Assembly: GCA_033557685.1 (NCBI GenBank)
Contig: JAWQRN010000466.1
Location: 1-29,266 of the forward strand
From: Sperchopsis tessellata
Taxonomy: Eukaryota; Arthropoda; Insecta; Coleoptera; Hydrophilidae
Direction: 5' to 3'
Length of the DNA stretch: 29,266 bases
The translations under genes were made by a program, and so were the position numbers. This document shows, piece after piece, positions 21,147-29,266 of this stretch (its first letter is position 1; each line of letters opens with the position of its first letter). The notes below the pieces were generated by a model. That model had not been told where the DNA came from, did no database searches, and saw only the letters and a program-made list of their open reading frames with translations.

Positions 21147-21394
21147 TGGAAGAAGTACTCTAGTGGGAGTAACGTTTTCAAGCATGCGCACATGTGTACA
21201 TTTATGAAGGACGCTTCTACTGGCAAAGAAATGTGCCTTTCCCATCTAAGAAGCCATCCTGTACACAAGCCAAATATGCGCTGTTCGAAAAAGGTTTTTC
21301 TTGTACAAATAAATAAGTTTTAAAAACACGTGTGACTTTTACAACACCCACCAAATATTGAAGATACGTAACAAGGAAGAAAGCAGTACACAAC
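21147..21394 (+). repeat. 5' LTR
   Basis: Starts TGGAAGAAGTACTC and ends ...ACACAACA just before the primer-binding site. Its first ~160 bp match 24355-24519. AATAAA-like sequence followed by AAGTTTT lies at about 21308-21320, a likely R-region polyadenylation signal. The 3' boundary is inferred from the primer-binding site, since the 3' LTR lacks the last ~90 bp. Confidence 0.75.
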
Positions 21395-21395
21395 A

Positions 21396-21412
21396 CTGGC
21401 GACGACAGAGGG
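21396..21412 (+). other. primer-binding site
   Basis: TGGCGACGACAGAGGG starts with TGG, the complement of a tRNA CCA tail, one base after the LTR end. The sequence is compatible with a serine tRNA primer as used by Mag-type elements; the tRNA identity is not verified. Confidence 0.65.
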
Positions 21413-21446
21413 ATAACAAAGAAGAGGAAACAATAAACCACAAGAA

Positions 21447-22239
21447 ATGAACCAAGGAACAAACATGAGTCCAATCTTCCCAGAATATGACGAGAAAAAA
21501 GCCCAACTAGAACGCTACCTGGAGAGATTTGTCATCTTTACTAGAGTTCATAAGATTCCTAATGAAGGTAAGGTGGAAAAAAATTTAAGTTGTATAAAGA
21601 TAATGGCTTATCCAAGGAAACCAGTTGAACTGTGGAAGAGATAACAAAAGGTCTCTTAGGTCACATTATCCTAAATCATTAATATGTACTGTGTGACAAT
21701 GAATTTTATAGTAGCTTAAAGTAAATTTCTGCTAATTGTGGGTTTACAGGGGAAGGATGGTTAGAACTGCGCGACCAAATAATATCGGGTATTAGAAGTG
21801 AGGTAACCCAAAACTTCTGTCTAATGAATGATGATCTTACATTAGGAAAAGTAGTTGCGAAAGCATTAGCAGATGAGCAGGCATTACAAAGGGTAGAAAA
21901 TTTAAGAGGGACTAGTTCGGTTCAAGTAAACAAAATTTACTTCTCGGATCAAAAGAAAAAATTTAATAGTAACAATATAACTAATCACAAAAGAAAAACC
22001 TTTAACAGTGCATGTTATAGATGTGGTAATAAGAACCATAAAGTCCAAAATTGTAGATTTATTAATTCAAAATGTAATAAAGTAGGTCATTTGCAAAAAG
22101 TTTGTAGAACTAAGAGTGGAACAAATTCTAATAATTACGCGACAGCGGTAAATGGAATGGAGGTAGACCAAATACTATCTTTAAAAACAACATACCAGAA
22201 AAATAAAATTTTAGTTAATGTAAAATTAAATGGCGTTTA
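21447..22239 (+). pseudogene. gag (capsid/nucleocapsid) of the gypsy element, broken
   Basis: Gag begins at ATG 21447 (MNQGTNMSPIFPEYDEK...) with a capsid-like block YLERFVIFTRVHKI, and is stopped at 21642-21644. After a damaged stretch of about 100 bp it resumes near 21755 (EGWLELRDQIISGIRSE, LTLGKVVAKALADEQAL), the C-terminal capsid region. A nucleocapsid follows: CYRCGNKNHKVQNC (22014-22055) is an intact CX2CX4HX4C zinc knuckle. The second knuckle, CNKVGHLQKVC, has lost its first cysteine. Gag would package the RNA and form the particle; this copy cannot make a full protein. Confidence 0.85.
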
Positions 22240-22519
22240 ATGTGCAAATGGAAGTCGACATGGGAGCCAATTATTCTTAAATATCAATGAAGACTTATCA
22301 TGAGCTGGGGTTAAAAGTAAAACCAGAAACAACTAACATAATATTACAAACTTATAATAAACATAACATCTCGGTGCTAGGATTTGTCACAATTGATATA
22401 GACTTTAAAAACTCTAAATTAACAAACAAAATATTAATAGTCAGAGATAATTTAGAAACGATAATGGGCATAGATCTTATTTTTAAATTAAATATAGAAA
22501 TTAACAATGTAAGGTAATG
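22227..22519 (+). pseudogene. aspartic protease of the gypsy element, broken
   Basis: VDMGANYS (22254-22277) sits where the retropepsin active site D-S/T-G-A is expected; the S/T is replaced by Met and a stop follows. The region MKTYHELGLKVKPETT to TIMGIDLIFKLNIEI (22287-22502) is the rest of the protease fold with the late G-(I/R)-D-L-type turn. The enzyme would cleave Gag-Pol; with the altered active site and the stop it is inactive. Confidence 0.75.
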
Positions 22520-23234
22520 AAATCGCTTAAAACAATTTCAAGCAAATTTGCGTTAAAAGGGCAAGTAGAACAGGAAATTGATAGGCTAGAATCTTTGGGC
22601 ATTTTATCGAAAACTACGTACTCTCAATGGATAACACCAGTTGTACCAGTAGGTAAACATAATGGTAGTGTAAGGATATGTGGTGACTATAAGACCACAC
22701 TAAATAAATATGTTCAATTGGATGAACATCCAATTCCGAATATTGACGAAGTTTTGTCAAAAATAGCGACGAACTATATTTTCAAAATTTGATATTCGGG
22801 AAGCATATTTGCACATCACGGTAACCAACGAAACTGCAGAGCTACTTACAATAAATACTTCAAAAGGCTTGTACAGAGTAAATTGGTTAATGTACAGCAT
22901 AGCTAATGCACCAACATTATGGCAAAGGGTCATTGTTCGGGACAATCGAAGGGTTGCAGGTATTTTATGACGAAATTAAAATATCATCCCCAGACTATAA
23001 AACACACATAGAAAAACTTTAAAAATTCTTTCTAATGTGCCGCGAAAACAATATCAAATTAAATAAACAAAAATGTCAAGTTAGGAAAAGCAAAATCACC
23101 TACCTTGGGTGTAACATAGATGTAGGGGTCTTTCAAAAACTAAAGACAAATTCGAAAGAATAATTTCCGCAAATGAACCACAAAATGTCACTCAGTTAAA
23201 GTCATTCTTAGGCCTAATCTCTTATTACAACCGT
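22517..23234 (+). pseudogene. reverse transcriptase of the gypsy element, broken
   Basis: The frame from 22517 gives VEQEIDRLESLGILSKTTYS, QWITPVVPVGKHNGSVRICG, DYKTTLNKYVQLDEHPIPNI (fingers/palm motifs), then a frameshift near 22785 leads to KFDIREAYLHI (first catalytic Asp region). The expected YLDD box reads FYDEIKI (about 22954-22974), so the catalytic pair is damaged. NNIKLNKQKCQVRKSKITYL and QLKSFLGLISYYNRF (ending near 23234) are the thumb/connection blocks. Further stops occur near 23020 and 23160. RNase H should follow but is missing. Confidence 0.88.
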
Positions 23235-23980
23235 TTTTTACTTGTCGCAACTGTTTATCGTTTGCAAAACATCTACAACAAAAACAAAATATCCCTACGC
23301 ATCCTTGGGAATATCCCAGTGGTCCATGGCAAAGACTGCATATTGATTTTGCTGGTCCAATGAAAGGGGTATACCTTTTGATAGTCGTGGATGCATATTT
23401 AAAATGGCCAGAAATATTCAGTATGAACCAGATTACTGCAACAATAGAGAATCTAACAGAATGTTTCTCTAGATTCGGATTGCCTGTGTCTATTGTATTG
23501 GATAATAGAAGCCAATTTACTTCAGACGAATTCCAGTTGTTTCTAAAAAACAATGGAATAAAACATGTCCTAACGACACCATATTATCCCGCTTCAAATG
23601 GGCAAGCTGAAAGATATGTTCAAATCATAAAAACAGCACTAAAATCAATGGACAGTAGCACTAGTCAAAGTCTTAGGACTAAATTAAACACTTTTCTACT
23701 ACAGTACAGAAAAGCTATACACGCTACCACGGGAAAATCACCAGCTCAACTTTTATTGCAAGTCGAACCTAGGACAAGGTTAGATTTACTACTACCAAGT
23801 AAAAATACTCAAGAGCATAAAGAACATAAAATATTAACAACATTTAAAGAGGGAGATGCGGTAGCATATAGAATATATAACGGGAGGGGAAAATGGGATT
23901 TTGGGAAAATCATTAAACAAATAAGGTCAACAATGTTTATTATTAAAATAAACGGTCAAACCTATATACGGCATGTTTAA
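23235..23980 (+). pseudogene. integrase of the gypsy element, N-terminally deleted
   Basis: The sequence re-enters in CRNC (about 23243-23254), the second half of the integrase HHCC zinc finger; the two histidines are lost. HPWEYPSGPWQRLHIDFAGP follows, with the first catalytic Asp. Then VLDNRSQF (second Asp; the usual DNG is DNR) and YYPASNGQAERYVQ (catalytic Glu, about 23583-23624) complete DDE. The C-terminal part has QYRKAIHATTGKSPAQLLL and a GKWDFGKI...YIRHV SH3-like DNA-binding end, stopping at 23978-23980. Apart from the missing start this is the best-preserved frame of the element (open from 23360). Confidence 0.9.
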
Positions 23981-24014
23981 ATACCAATTATGACGTTGTG
24001 GGGAAACACTTGTA

Positions 24015-24354
24015 ATGCAACCAGAACATATTAATGGTAATACGGAAAATAAAAATATTAAGTCAACGCCCATGTTTCTCAATAAATTCTTTCACCCATT
24101 TGAACCAAACAGCAGTCCACCAGAACAAGATTCAAACAATGCAGCGGATGTTGTAAACCAAATCTACCAAGATCACAATCCACCAGACTCTCCAGAAGTA
24201 GAAATCCAGAGGTAACAGGATCCACCATGTCTTACTCCATACTAAGAAGATATACATGACACCACAATCGAAAGGTCAGAACCACCGGTTCTTCAAATGG
24301 CCAAAAATTTAGAACTTAGTATGGAAACTTCAAGGTTACGACCACAAAGAAAAC
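24015..24354 (+). pseudogene. tail of pol/untranslated region of the gypsy element
   Basis: A 66-codon frame (24015-24215) rich in N, P, S and E (FHPFEPNSSPPEQDSNN) resembles the low-complexity tail at the Pol C-terminus of Mag-type elements. In another frame ETSRLRPQRK near 24327-24356 looks like the usual basic end. ACAAAGAAAAC directly before the 3' LTR is a weak polypurine tract for plus-strand priming. Confidence 0.5.
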
Positions 24355-24519
24355 TGGAGGAAGTACTCCAGTGGAAGTAACATTACTTTTTCAAGCATAC
24401 GCACTTGTGTACATTTATGAAGTACGCATCTACTGGCAAAGAAGTCTGCCTTTCCCGTCTAAGAAGCCATCCTGTACACAAGTCAAATAAGCGCTGTTCG
24501 AAAAAGGTTTTTCTTGTGT
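24355..24519 (+). repeat. 3' LTR, truncated
   Basis: Matches 21147 onward from TGGAGGAAGTACTC to GAAAAAGGTTTTTCTTGT, after which the two LTRs part company. The missing last ~90 bp include the polyadenylation region, so the 3' end of the element was lost and no target-site duplication can be read. Confidence 0.85.
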
Positions 24520-25384
24520 TGTCATGTAAGTTTCCAATTTCTATCATGAAAAAGTATAATTTGTTAAGGGGTTATTAATGTATGTTTGTTGTCGGATACA
24601 GAAGCAATGAATTTCAGAACAGACCCCATGGCAGCCGTTCTTAAAAATAAGTAGCCGGAGAATCCCTGTTTCACAACAATTTTTCATTTCATTTTAACTT
24701 TCTTTCATCAAATACATGCATACAAAAAATATGGTTAAAAACAATATAATATAAACATAAACTAAAACTAAACTAAGCATAACAAAAGACACTGAAAAAT
24801 CAGGTTATCAAAAATCAGTAAACGAACGCTTACCTAATCATCCCACCTGCAAACTTGTGAATAGAATCTCCTTCAGTCAAACAAAATATAAAAAATAAAT
24901 AAATTAAAACATATAAAAACACATAAGCGTACAATATATTAAATAAAACCAACAAAAAATTTCACTACTCGAAAAACTATCACTAATTCTAAAAATTCAT
25001 TGTGTCCAAGTGAACTACTTTTGCTTGGTATGGAACACATTACTCTTAAAAAACTTCTGAATCTTTCCCTTAACAGCATTCATACTGCATTCATCCCTTA
25101 ATGAATGGTTCAAAACGTGGCTTTAAACACAAATAACTCTCTGCAGAAAAAACTAGTCTGAAACTAAGTAGGTGTTTTTTTATTATCTTTTTTTTGTCTA
25201 CCATAAAATTAATAATAATAATATAAACATTTTTGTCTTGGGATCACAAAAGTAGAAAATGCAGAAGCAATTGAAATGTTTCTGAATTCACTCCATTATC
25301 AGCAACCTATGAACTGAAATTTTAATGACAAGCAATTTTATAAAATAGACAAAAACTAACATGCATGAAATAAATAAATGTATA
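24520..25384. other. intergenic, no gene recognised
   Basis: AT-rich sequence with many A-rich runs. I see no conserved protein block or clear repeat. The abrupt change at 24520 marks the broken end of the LTR element. Confidence 0.45.
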
Positions 25385-26364
25385 AATGAGATCCCAATAT
25401 TTTATACCCGTCTCCCCAGATGTCACAGTCTATATCCTCACATATGACCTTCCAGCTTTTTCTCTTGGCCTCTCCGATGATATTTTTCAGTCTTCATTTT
25501 GTCTCTCTATGATCTTCTCACAAAGATAGTCGTTCTGCAGATGGGGTTCTCTTTGCATCTCTTGTGTAGCGTCTTCTCTTCTTGATGCACTTCTTTGTAT
25601 TTCAGAGATTTCATCGTTCCACCAATATACTGGTTAGCCTCATTTGACGTACTTCCTTTTCAGCATGGATTGACCACAGATTTTTCTCATTGTGGAGGAC
25701 AAACCTGTCGCTGTCATACTGTTTTCATCTCTCATGATTTCCTCCATGGCATGATTTAGTTTTTCTCTATCCAGTTTCTTCACATTCTAATCCTGGTCTT
25801 TTTGCCTTACCCTTTGGAGATTTTGTTTCATTTCCACAACTCTGAAGATAATATAATTGTGGTTGCTGAGGATTTCCTTGTCACTTAATTCCCATTATGT
25901 AATTTGGTTTCTCATTTCCACAGTGGCTGTGTCAGTTCAAGGATAGAGTTGCATTAGTGTCTTTGGAAGGTCGGTTTGTCTCCTTGGTTTATAATTATTA
26001 GATCCTCATAGGCCAACCATTTACTGACTGTTTCTCCCCTATTATCTGTAAATCTACAATCGCTTTTTCCTTTTTGGTCCTAATATGGCTGCCGATTTCT
26101 TGCAGTGTGATTTCAAGGACTTCGATTTCCTTGTTAGGGGACATGTAACAGTTGTAGAAAGCAAAACATGTGGTAGCTACAAACGAGAATCCTTGCCTTT
26201 TTCCTTATCCTTTAATGGTTATATCTTGGTCTAATACCTGTATGGCTGTATCCAGGCTATGTTATGCTATGCTTGCCTGCATTTCCTTAGTTGTACTTCT
26301 ATTAATGCTTATTTGTATTATCAGCATTTCGATTTTGCTCTTCTGTAGTTTGCTCTGTTCTTAA
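25385..26364 (-). pseudogene. LINE ORF2 endonuclease-region remnant
   Basis: The minus strand carries decayed pieces of a non-LTR retrotransposon ORF2. Near 26290-26360 is a possible N-terminal start resembling ASIAQHSLDTAIQVL. FAFYNCYMSPNKEIEVLE (about 26110-26165) is the conserved YxP endonuclease block. GETVSKWLAYEDLIIINQGD and KPTFQR follow (about 25970-26035), typical of the apurinic-endonuclease C-terminus. Then comes the linker before RT, with WWNDEIS-like, REDATQEMQR-like and RKSWKVICEDIDCDIWGDGY-like blocks (about 25400-25640). The pattern is R1/I-group-like. The reverse transcriptase is missing and there are many stops and frame changes. It opposes the direction of the gypsy element. 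Confidence 0.72.
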
Positions 26365-26501
26365 ACTCTAGCTGAAATACTGCTTGATCAAATTTCAGAT
26401 GGTCAACTTAGACCATATGTCTACCTTCAATCACATGAAGAAAGCAGTGGACCCTGACATGCCGGCATTTTGTGCTTATTAGCATTTGAAGAAAGATAAG
26501 A
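26365..26501. other. short unassigned stretch
   Basis: Between the LINE remnant and the fold-back element; possibly the 5' untranslated part of the LINE. Nothing specific is seen. Confidence 0.4.
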
Positions 26502-26789
26502 CGGAAAAGGTAGGCGAGTTATTAGCGTTAATTCGCTAGTGCTGTTGTCTTGTAGAGTAAAGTTAAACTGAGCTCCAATTCAGAACAACGATTTTAATTT
26601 TCTCTGGTGATGAGTATGATAATAACGAAATGCAGTAAAAGTTAATGGCAAAGTAACTTCTTTTTGTTTACTTTCCTCGCAGCATAACTAATAATATTTT
26701 CACCAGAAAAATTTAGAGCTCAATTTAACTTTATTCTTCAAGACAGCAGCACTAGCGTTATAATCCTAATAACTTGCCTGCGTTTTCCG
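26502..26789. mobile_element. fold-back (MITE-like) element
   Basis: The whole 288 bp is one long imperfect inverted repeat. The left arm (26502-26619) and right arm (about 26698-26789, reverse complement) share GGAAAA near the tip, GAGTTATTAG versus CAAGTTATTAG, CGCTAGTGCTG(T/C)TGTCTTG, TAAAGTTAAA(C/T)TGAGCTC and CTGGTGA. The centre contains a small hairpin, AAGTTA-ATGGCAAAG-TAACTT (about 26639-26659). It has no ORF. A compact, codeless, full-length palindrome of this size is typical of MITEs or Foldback-like elements moved by a transposase elsewhere. I could not fix a clear target-site duplication; the right tip runs into a TA tract. Confidence 0.8.
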
Positions 26790-26792
26790 CTT

Positions 26793-26812
26793 TATATATA
26801 TATATATATATT
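26793..26812. repeat. (TA)n microsatellite
   Basis: About ten TA units directly adjoining the right tip of the fold-back element. Confidence 0.9.
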
Positions 26813-27194
26813 TTGTTAGTGATTAGAATTTGGTTGAATAAAAACACACACGAGCGTAGTAATAATAACGAATGCATATATATTTAAAGAACGTAGTAAC
26901 TTTAAAATAAAAATGAAATAAAATAAACGCACAGTTTGATACTAAAATGGATATACACAACTACACTGAATGAATGAAGCTCTGTTATTTGGGAGCTGGA
27001 AAATATTACGCGTCTCGGCGACCACAGGTGGTTTCCCTCATGCCAAGCGTACAAAAAATAGTACGGATCGAAATTTAAAAACCAAGGCATCTTACAATAT
27101 ATATATTATGGGTACTGTATTTCTAGTCCAATATAACATTTCATTGATGTGTATCAATTGTAGAAACATTAATTTATCAAATAAAAATAAATAT

Positions 27195-27216
27195 TATATA
27201 TATATATATATATATA
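27195..27216. repeat. (TA)n microsatellite
   Basis: A run of about 11 TA units. Confidence 0.9.
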
Positions 27217-27248
27217 AGGCGGTAAACTACGGACCTTATTTCATTATA

Positions 27249-27301
27249 TGACTAGCACTTGTGAGAGCTACATATCAGTTTATACTTAACATTTTTTTAG
27301 A
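27249..27301. repeat. second copy of the 21034 dispersed repeat
   Basis: GACTAG.ACTT.TGA.AGCTACAT.TCAGT.TATACTT..CATTTTTTTAGAGCT is shared with 21034-21089 in the same orientation, about 6.2 kb away, with scattered differences. Confidence 0.65.
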
Positions 27302-27742
27302 GCTGTCTATCATTGAAATGAATTTTAATTCATTGCTTGGCTATTTTTCATTCGATTTGTGTTATGAATAATTTACATTTTTGTTTGAAATAAATTCAGT
27401 TTTAAAATAACTTTAATTTGCCTCTTCAAGTCTAGCTACATATCTCAACATCTAATTAGTTCATGACACCAATACTTAACTTTTAAATATGGAATTTGAA
27501 GTTACTCGGTTGTTTTCGTAAAATCATGCTCATAAAAATTACAGTGACGCACAGATATTATTCCAAAAATGGTCAAATCATTTTAAGAAAATCTGAAAAG
27601 TGCCTACATTTCGTCCACTGTTACAAAGGACATTTTCAAGGTGAATAATGTTACTTCAACTCATGAACTCAACACTATTGCAGTTTGTGAGAAATGGAGA
27701 GCGACACAATGGCACATCGTATTGAAACCAACTTGTTAAAGA

Positions 27743-28006
27743 CCCCACCATTGGGATTTACTATTATTGGAAGTATAATAGTGACGTAGGTTCAGGGAGC
27801 AATAATGATTACAGGCTGTGTAAATAAAAATAAATATATTAAAGTAAACGTGAATTAATAATATAAAAAAAGGTTTGTACACTACGTGACAAACACTGTC
27901 TCTGTGTGTTCACTTCTTCGAGGCTCGGACTCAAAGAGGTCGAGGTAATGGCAACTGCCTATCTGCACGAAAATGCAGGAGAAGGGCGCTATTATCACCG
28001 TGGTCA
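27743..28006. repeat. 264-bp tandem unit, copy 1
   Basis: First of two head-to-tail copies beginning CCCCACCATTGGGATTTACT. It contains a hairpin ACTATTAT-TGGAAGT-ATAATAGT (27760-27782) and ends with GGGCGCTATTATCACCGTGG and a few bases. No ORF. The copies differ at scattered sites, so this is not a very recent duplication. Confidence 0.9.
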
Positions 28007-28269
28007 CCCCACCATTGGGATTTACTGTTATTGGAAGTATAACAGTGACGTAAGTTCAGGGAGCAATAATGATTAAACACTTGTGTAAATAAAAATAAAT
28101 ATTCTAAAGTAAACGTGAATTAATAATATAAAAAAAGGTTTGTACACTACACGAAAACACTGTCTTTGTGTTTTCACTTCTTCGCGGCTCGGACTCAAAG
28201 AGGTTGAGGTAATAGCAACTGCCTATCAGCACAAAAATGCAGGGGGAGGGCGCTATTATCACCGTGATA
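28007..28269. repeat. 264-bp tandem unit, copy 2
   Basis: Second copy, in direct orientation with no spacer. Its hairpin is ACTGTTAT-TGGAAGT-ATAACAGT (28024-28046), with both sides changed relative to copy 1. A second perfect hairpin, GAAAACAC-TGTCTTT-GTGTTTTC (28153-28175), is imperfect in copy 1. The copy ends at GGGCGCTATTATCACCGTGA. Confidence 0.9.
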
Positions 28270-29149
28270 GTTGGCGGGTTTAAATTATGCCTCTCAAACT
28301 CCCTTCAATAGATTTGTTATTGATGATGATTTCATTAATATAAGTAGGTTCACGCACACACCGTTGCTTATAATGATAATAATCCTGTACCAATGCCTAC
28401 GGCAATTAAACTTAACACAAATTCAAAAATAAATAGTCCAATAAAAAAATATTTAAACCAAGTCAACTCAGCATTACTTGATGTAAGCAAACTGTAAACT
28501 TACGAAATGGAACTCACAGAAGAAGCAATTTGGTTGGTCGTGCAATGACTGCAATGGTGCTGCACATTAGGGATTGTGGATCTCGAATCAGTGGACTTGC
28601 CACATAGTTATCGAATCTGCCAGAAAAGAAGGTGAATCGATTACACTATTAAGCTCTTGAAAACAAAAACACACATGAATACTTCAAAGAATGCAATCCC
28701 AGATAGATTAAAATATCTGTAGACAACACAATATTTTTGAAACTCAATCTATAAGCGATCAGTGTGCAAAACCGTCTGTGGATATATTTCACACGAAACA
28801 TTTTAATATGGTAAAATGGACACTATATTACAGAATAGTATTCAAGAATAGATCGAACTAATTATATATAAAAAAAGGGTCCTAGTTACAGAGCCAAATG
28901 TTGAATTTGGGTGCAGTCCTTTTTTATTACCAATATTGAGAGTTGGATTGATATAATAGCCTTGCAGCTGTCACGCTTTTCAAAAGTTCTATGCAATTTA
29001 TTCCCAAAAATATTTTGTTAATCCAGAAAATGGTGATGAAAAATAAAATGGAGTCAGAGATGTATAGCTATATTATCGATAACCTGACAATTGAATATCT
29101 AGAAACAAATGAATGACGAGTGAAAGAAAGCAATAGAGTAAGGTTGAGA
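28270..29149. other. intergenic, no gene recognised
   Basis: AT-rich DNA with short stretches of mixed composition (28300-28400, 28500-28640). No open frame, repeat or RNA gene that I can support. Confidence 0.45.
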
Positions 29150-29208
29150 TTCAAAAAGTTCAAGATTAAAAACCAATAACATTGGTTTTTAATCTTGAAC
29201 TTTTTGAA
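29150..29208. repeat. perfect palindrome, 28-bp arms, 3-nt loop
   Basis: TTCAAAAAGTTCAAGATTAA and the following AAACCAAT are repeated exactly as the reverse complement after the loop AAC (29178-29180). The match stops sharply at both outer ends. A long TA tract follows at once. Confidence 0.95.
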
Positions 29209-29209
29209 C

Positions 29210-29260
<51 letters not shown>
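29209..29260. repeat. (TA)n microsatellite at window end
   Basis: Almost pure TA for about 50 bp, with single A or T insertions near each end. Confidence 0.95.
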
Positions 29261-29263
<3 letters not shown>

Positions 29264-29266
29264 TGT

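Larger units (their letters stand above)
21147..24519 (+). mobile_element. Ty3/gypsy LTR retrotransposon, Mag-like, defective
   Basis: Order: 5' LTR, primer-binding site, gag with zinc knuckles, protease, reverse transcriptase, integrase, 3' LTR remnant. The pol order RT before IN defines Ty3/gypsy, and the gag and knuckle style points to the Mag lineage (inference). No env-like gene is seen. The copy is about 3.4 kb, short for the lineage, because RNase H and the integrase N-terminus are deleted. The LTRs differ by about a dozen substitutions and one indel over roughly 160 bp by eye, so the insertion is not recent. Frame breaks in every gene make it inactive. Confidence 0.9.
26813..27742. 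other. intergenic, no gene recognised
   Basis: AT-rich with a slightly GC-richer island at 27000-27060 (GTCTCGGCGACCACAGGTGG) that I cannot assign. It also contains a TA tract and the second copy of the dispersed repeat; both are listed separately. Confidence 0.4.

Noticed and set aside
21132..21323. 63-codon + strand frame (and 85-codon minus frame 21217-21474)
   Set aside because: Both fall within the 5' LTR and leader; the similar openness of the 3' LTR copy is due to LTR identity, not coding.
23188..23553. 121-codon minus-strand frame
   Set aside because: Antisense shadow of the gypsy integrase, whose + strand motifs are clear.
21147..24519. Possibility that the gypsy element is an infectious-type endogenous retrovirus with env
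   Set aside because: No signal peptide, furin site, fusion peptide or transmembrane anchor is seen after integrase; the 24015 frame is a short low-complexity tail.
26170..26364. 64-codon hydrophobic + strand frame (transmembrane-like)
   Set aside because: It is antisense to the LINE endonuclease remnant and its hydrophobic look comes from a T-rich strand.

Overview
This window is AT-rich, intron-rich animal DNA, almost certainly from an insect with a fairly large, transposon-laden genome. Its one host gene is the 3' end of Dscam1 (Down syndrome cell adhesion molecule, the hypervariable insect immunoglobulin-superfamily receptor) on the + strand. I identified it from the protein: four exons encode the cytoplasmic tail and join in frame across GT-AG introns. 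The tail runs from the DDEICPYATFHLLGF block (4419-4640), through the tyrosine-rich and polyproline block (8016-8321) and the EEMRKLIER helix (13595-13655), to the C-terminus ending YDTVAV (16954-17011, stop at 17009-17011). A 12-nt candidate microexon (13294-13305) and a second in-frame 5' splice site (after 4682) suggest that the tail is alternatively spliced. The species cannot be named from this sequence.

Layout: 1-4418 is the intron upstream of the first visible exon. It holds a dead mariner (1-760, minus), a hammerhead-ribozyme-like core (1719-1746, minus) and the C-terminal end of an RTE-type LINE (2941-3362). The next intron (4641-8015) holds a shrunken mariner/Tc1-like element with recognisable terminal inverted repeats (5608-6432). 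The third intron (8322-13594) holds a 1.76-kb DDE transposon with about 100-bp inverted repeats (8434-10196), a tRNA-derived SINE inside that transposon (8817-9112), a third mariner (12107-12807) and the candidate microexon. The last intron (13656-16953) holds a LINE reverse-transcriptase fragment (14890-15235). From 17012 comes a long AT-rich 3' UTR or downstream region.

Downstream of the gene (about 20.2-29.3 kb) the DNA is mostly repeats. It contains a Mag-like Ty3/gypsy LTR retrotransposon (21147-24519) with broken gag, protease, RT and integrase and a large internal deletion. It also contains a minus-strand LINE endonuclease remnant (25385-26364), a 288-bp fold-back (MITE-like) element (26502-26789), a head-to-tail dimer of a 264-bp unit with a covarying hairpin (27743-28269), a perfect 28-bp-arm palindrome (29150-29208) and several (TA)n tracts. 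Every transposon coding region has stops, frameshifts or deletions, so none looks autonomous. I found no tRNA, rRNA, CRISPR array or bacterial feature.
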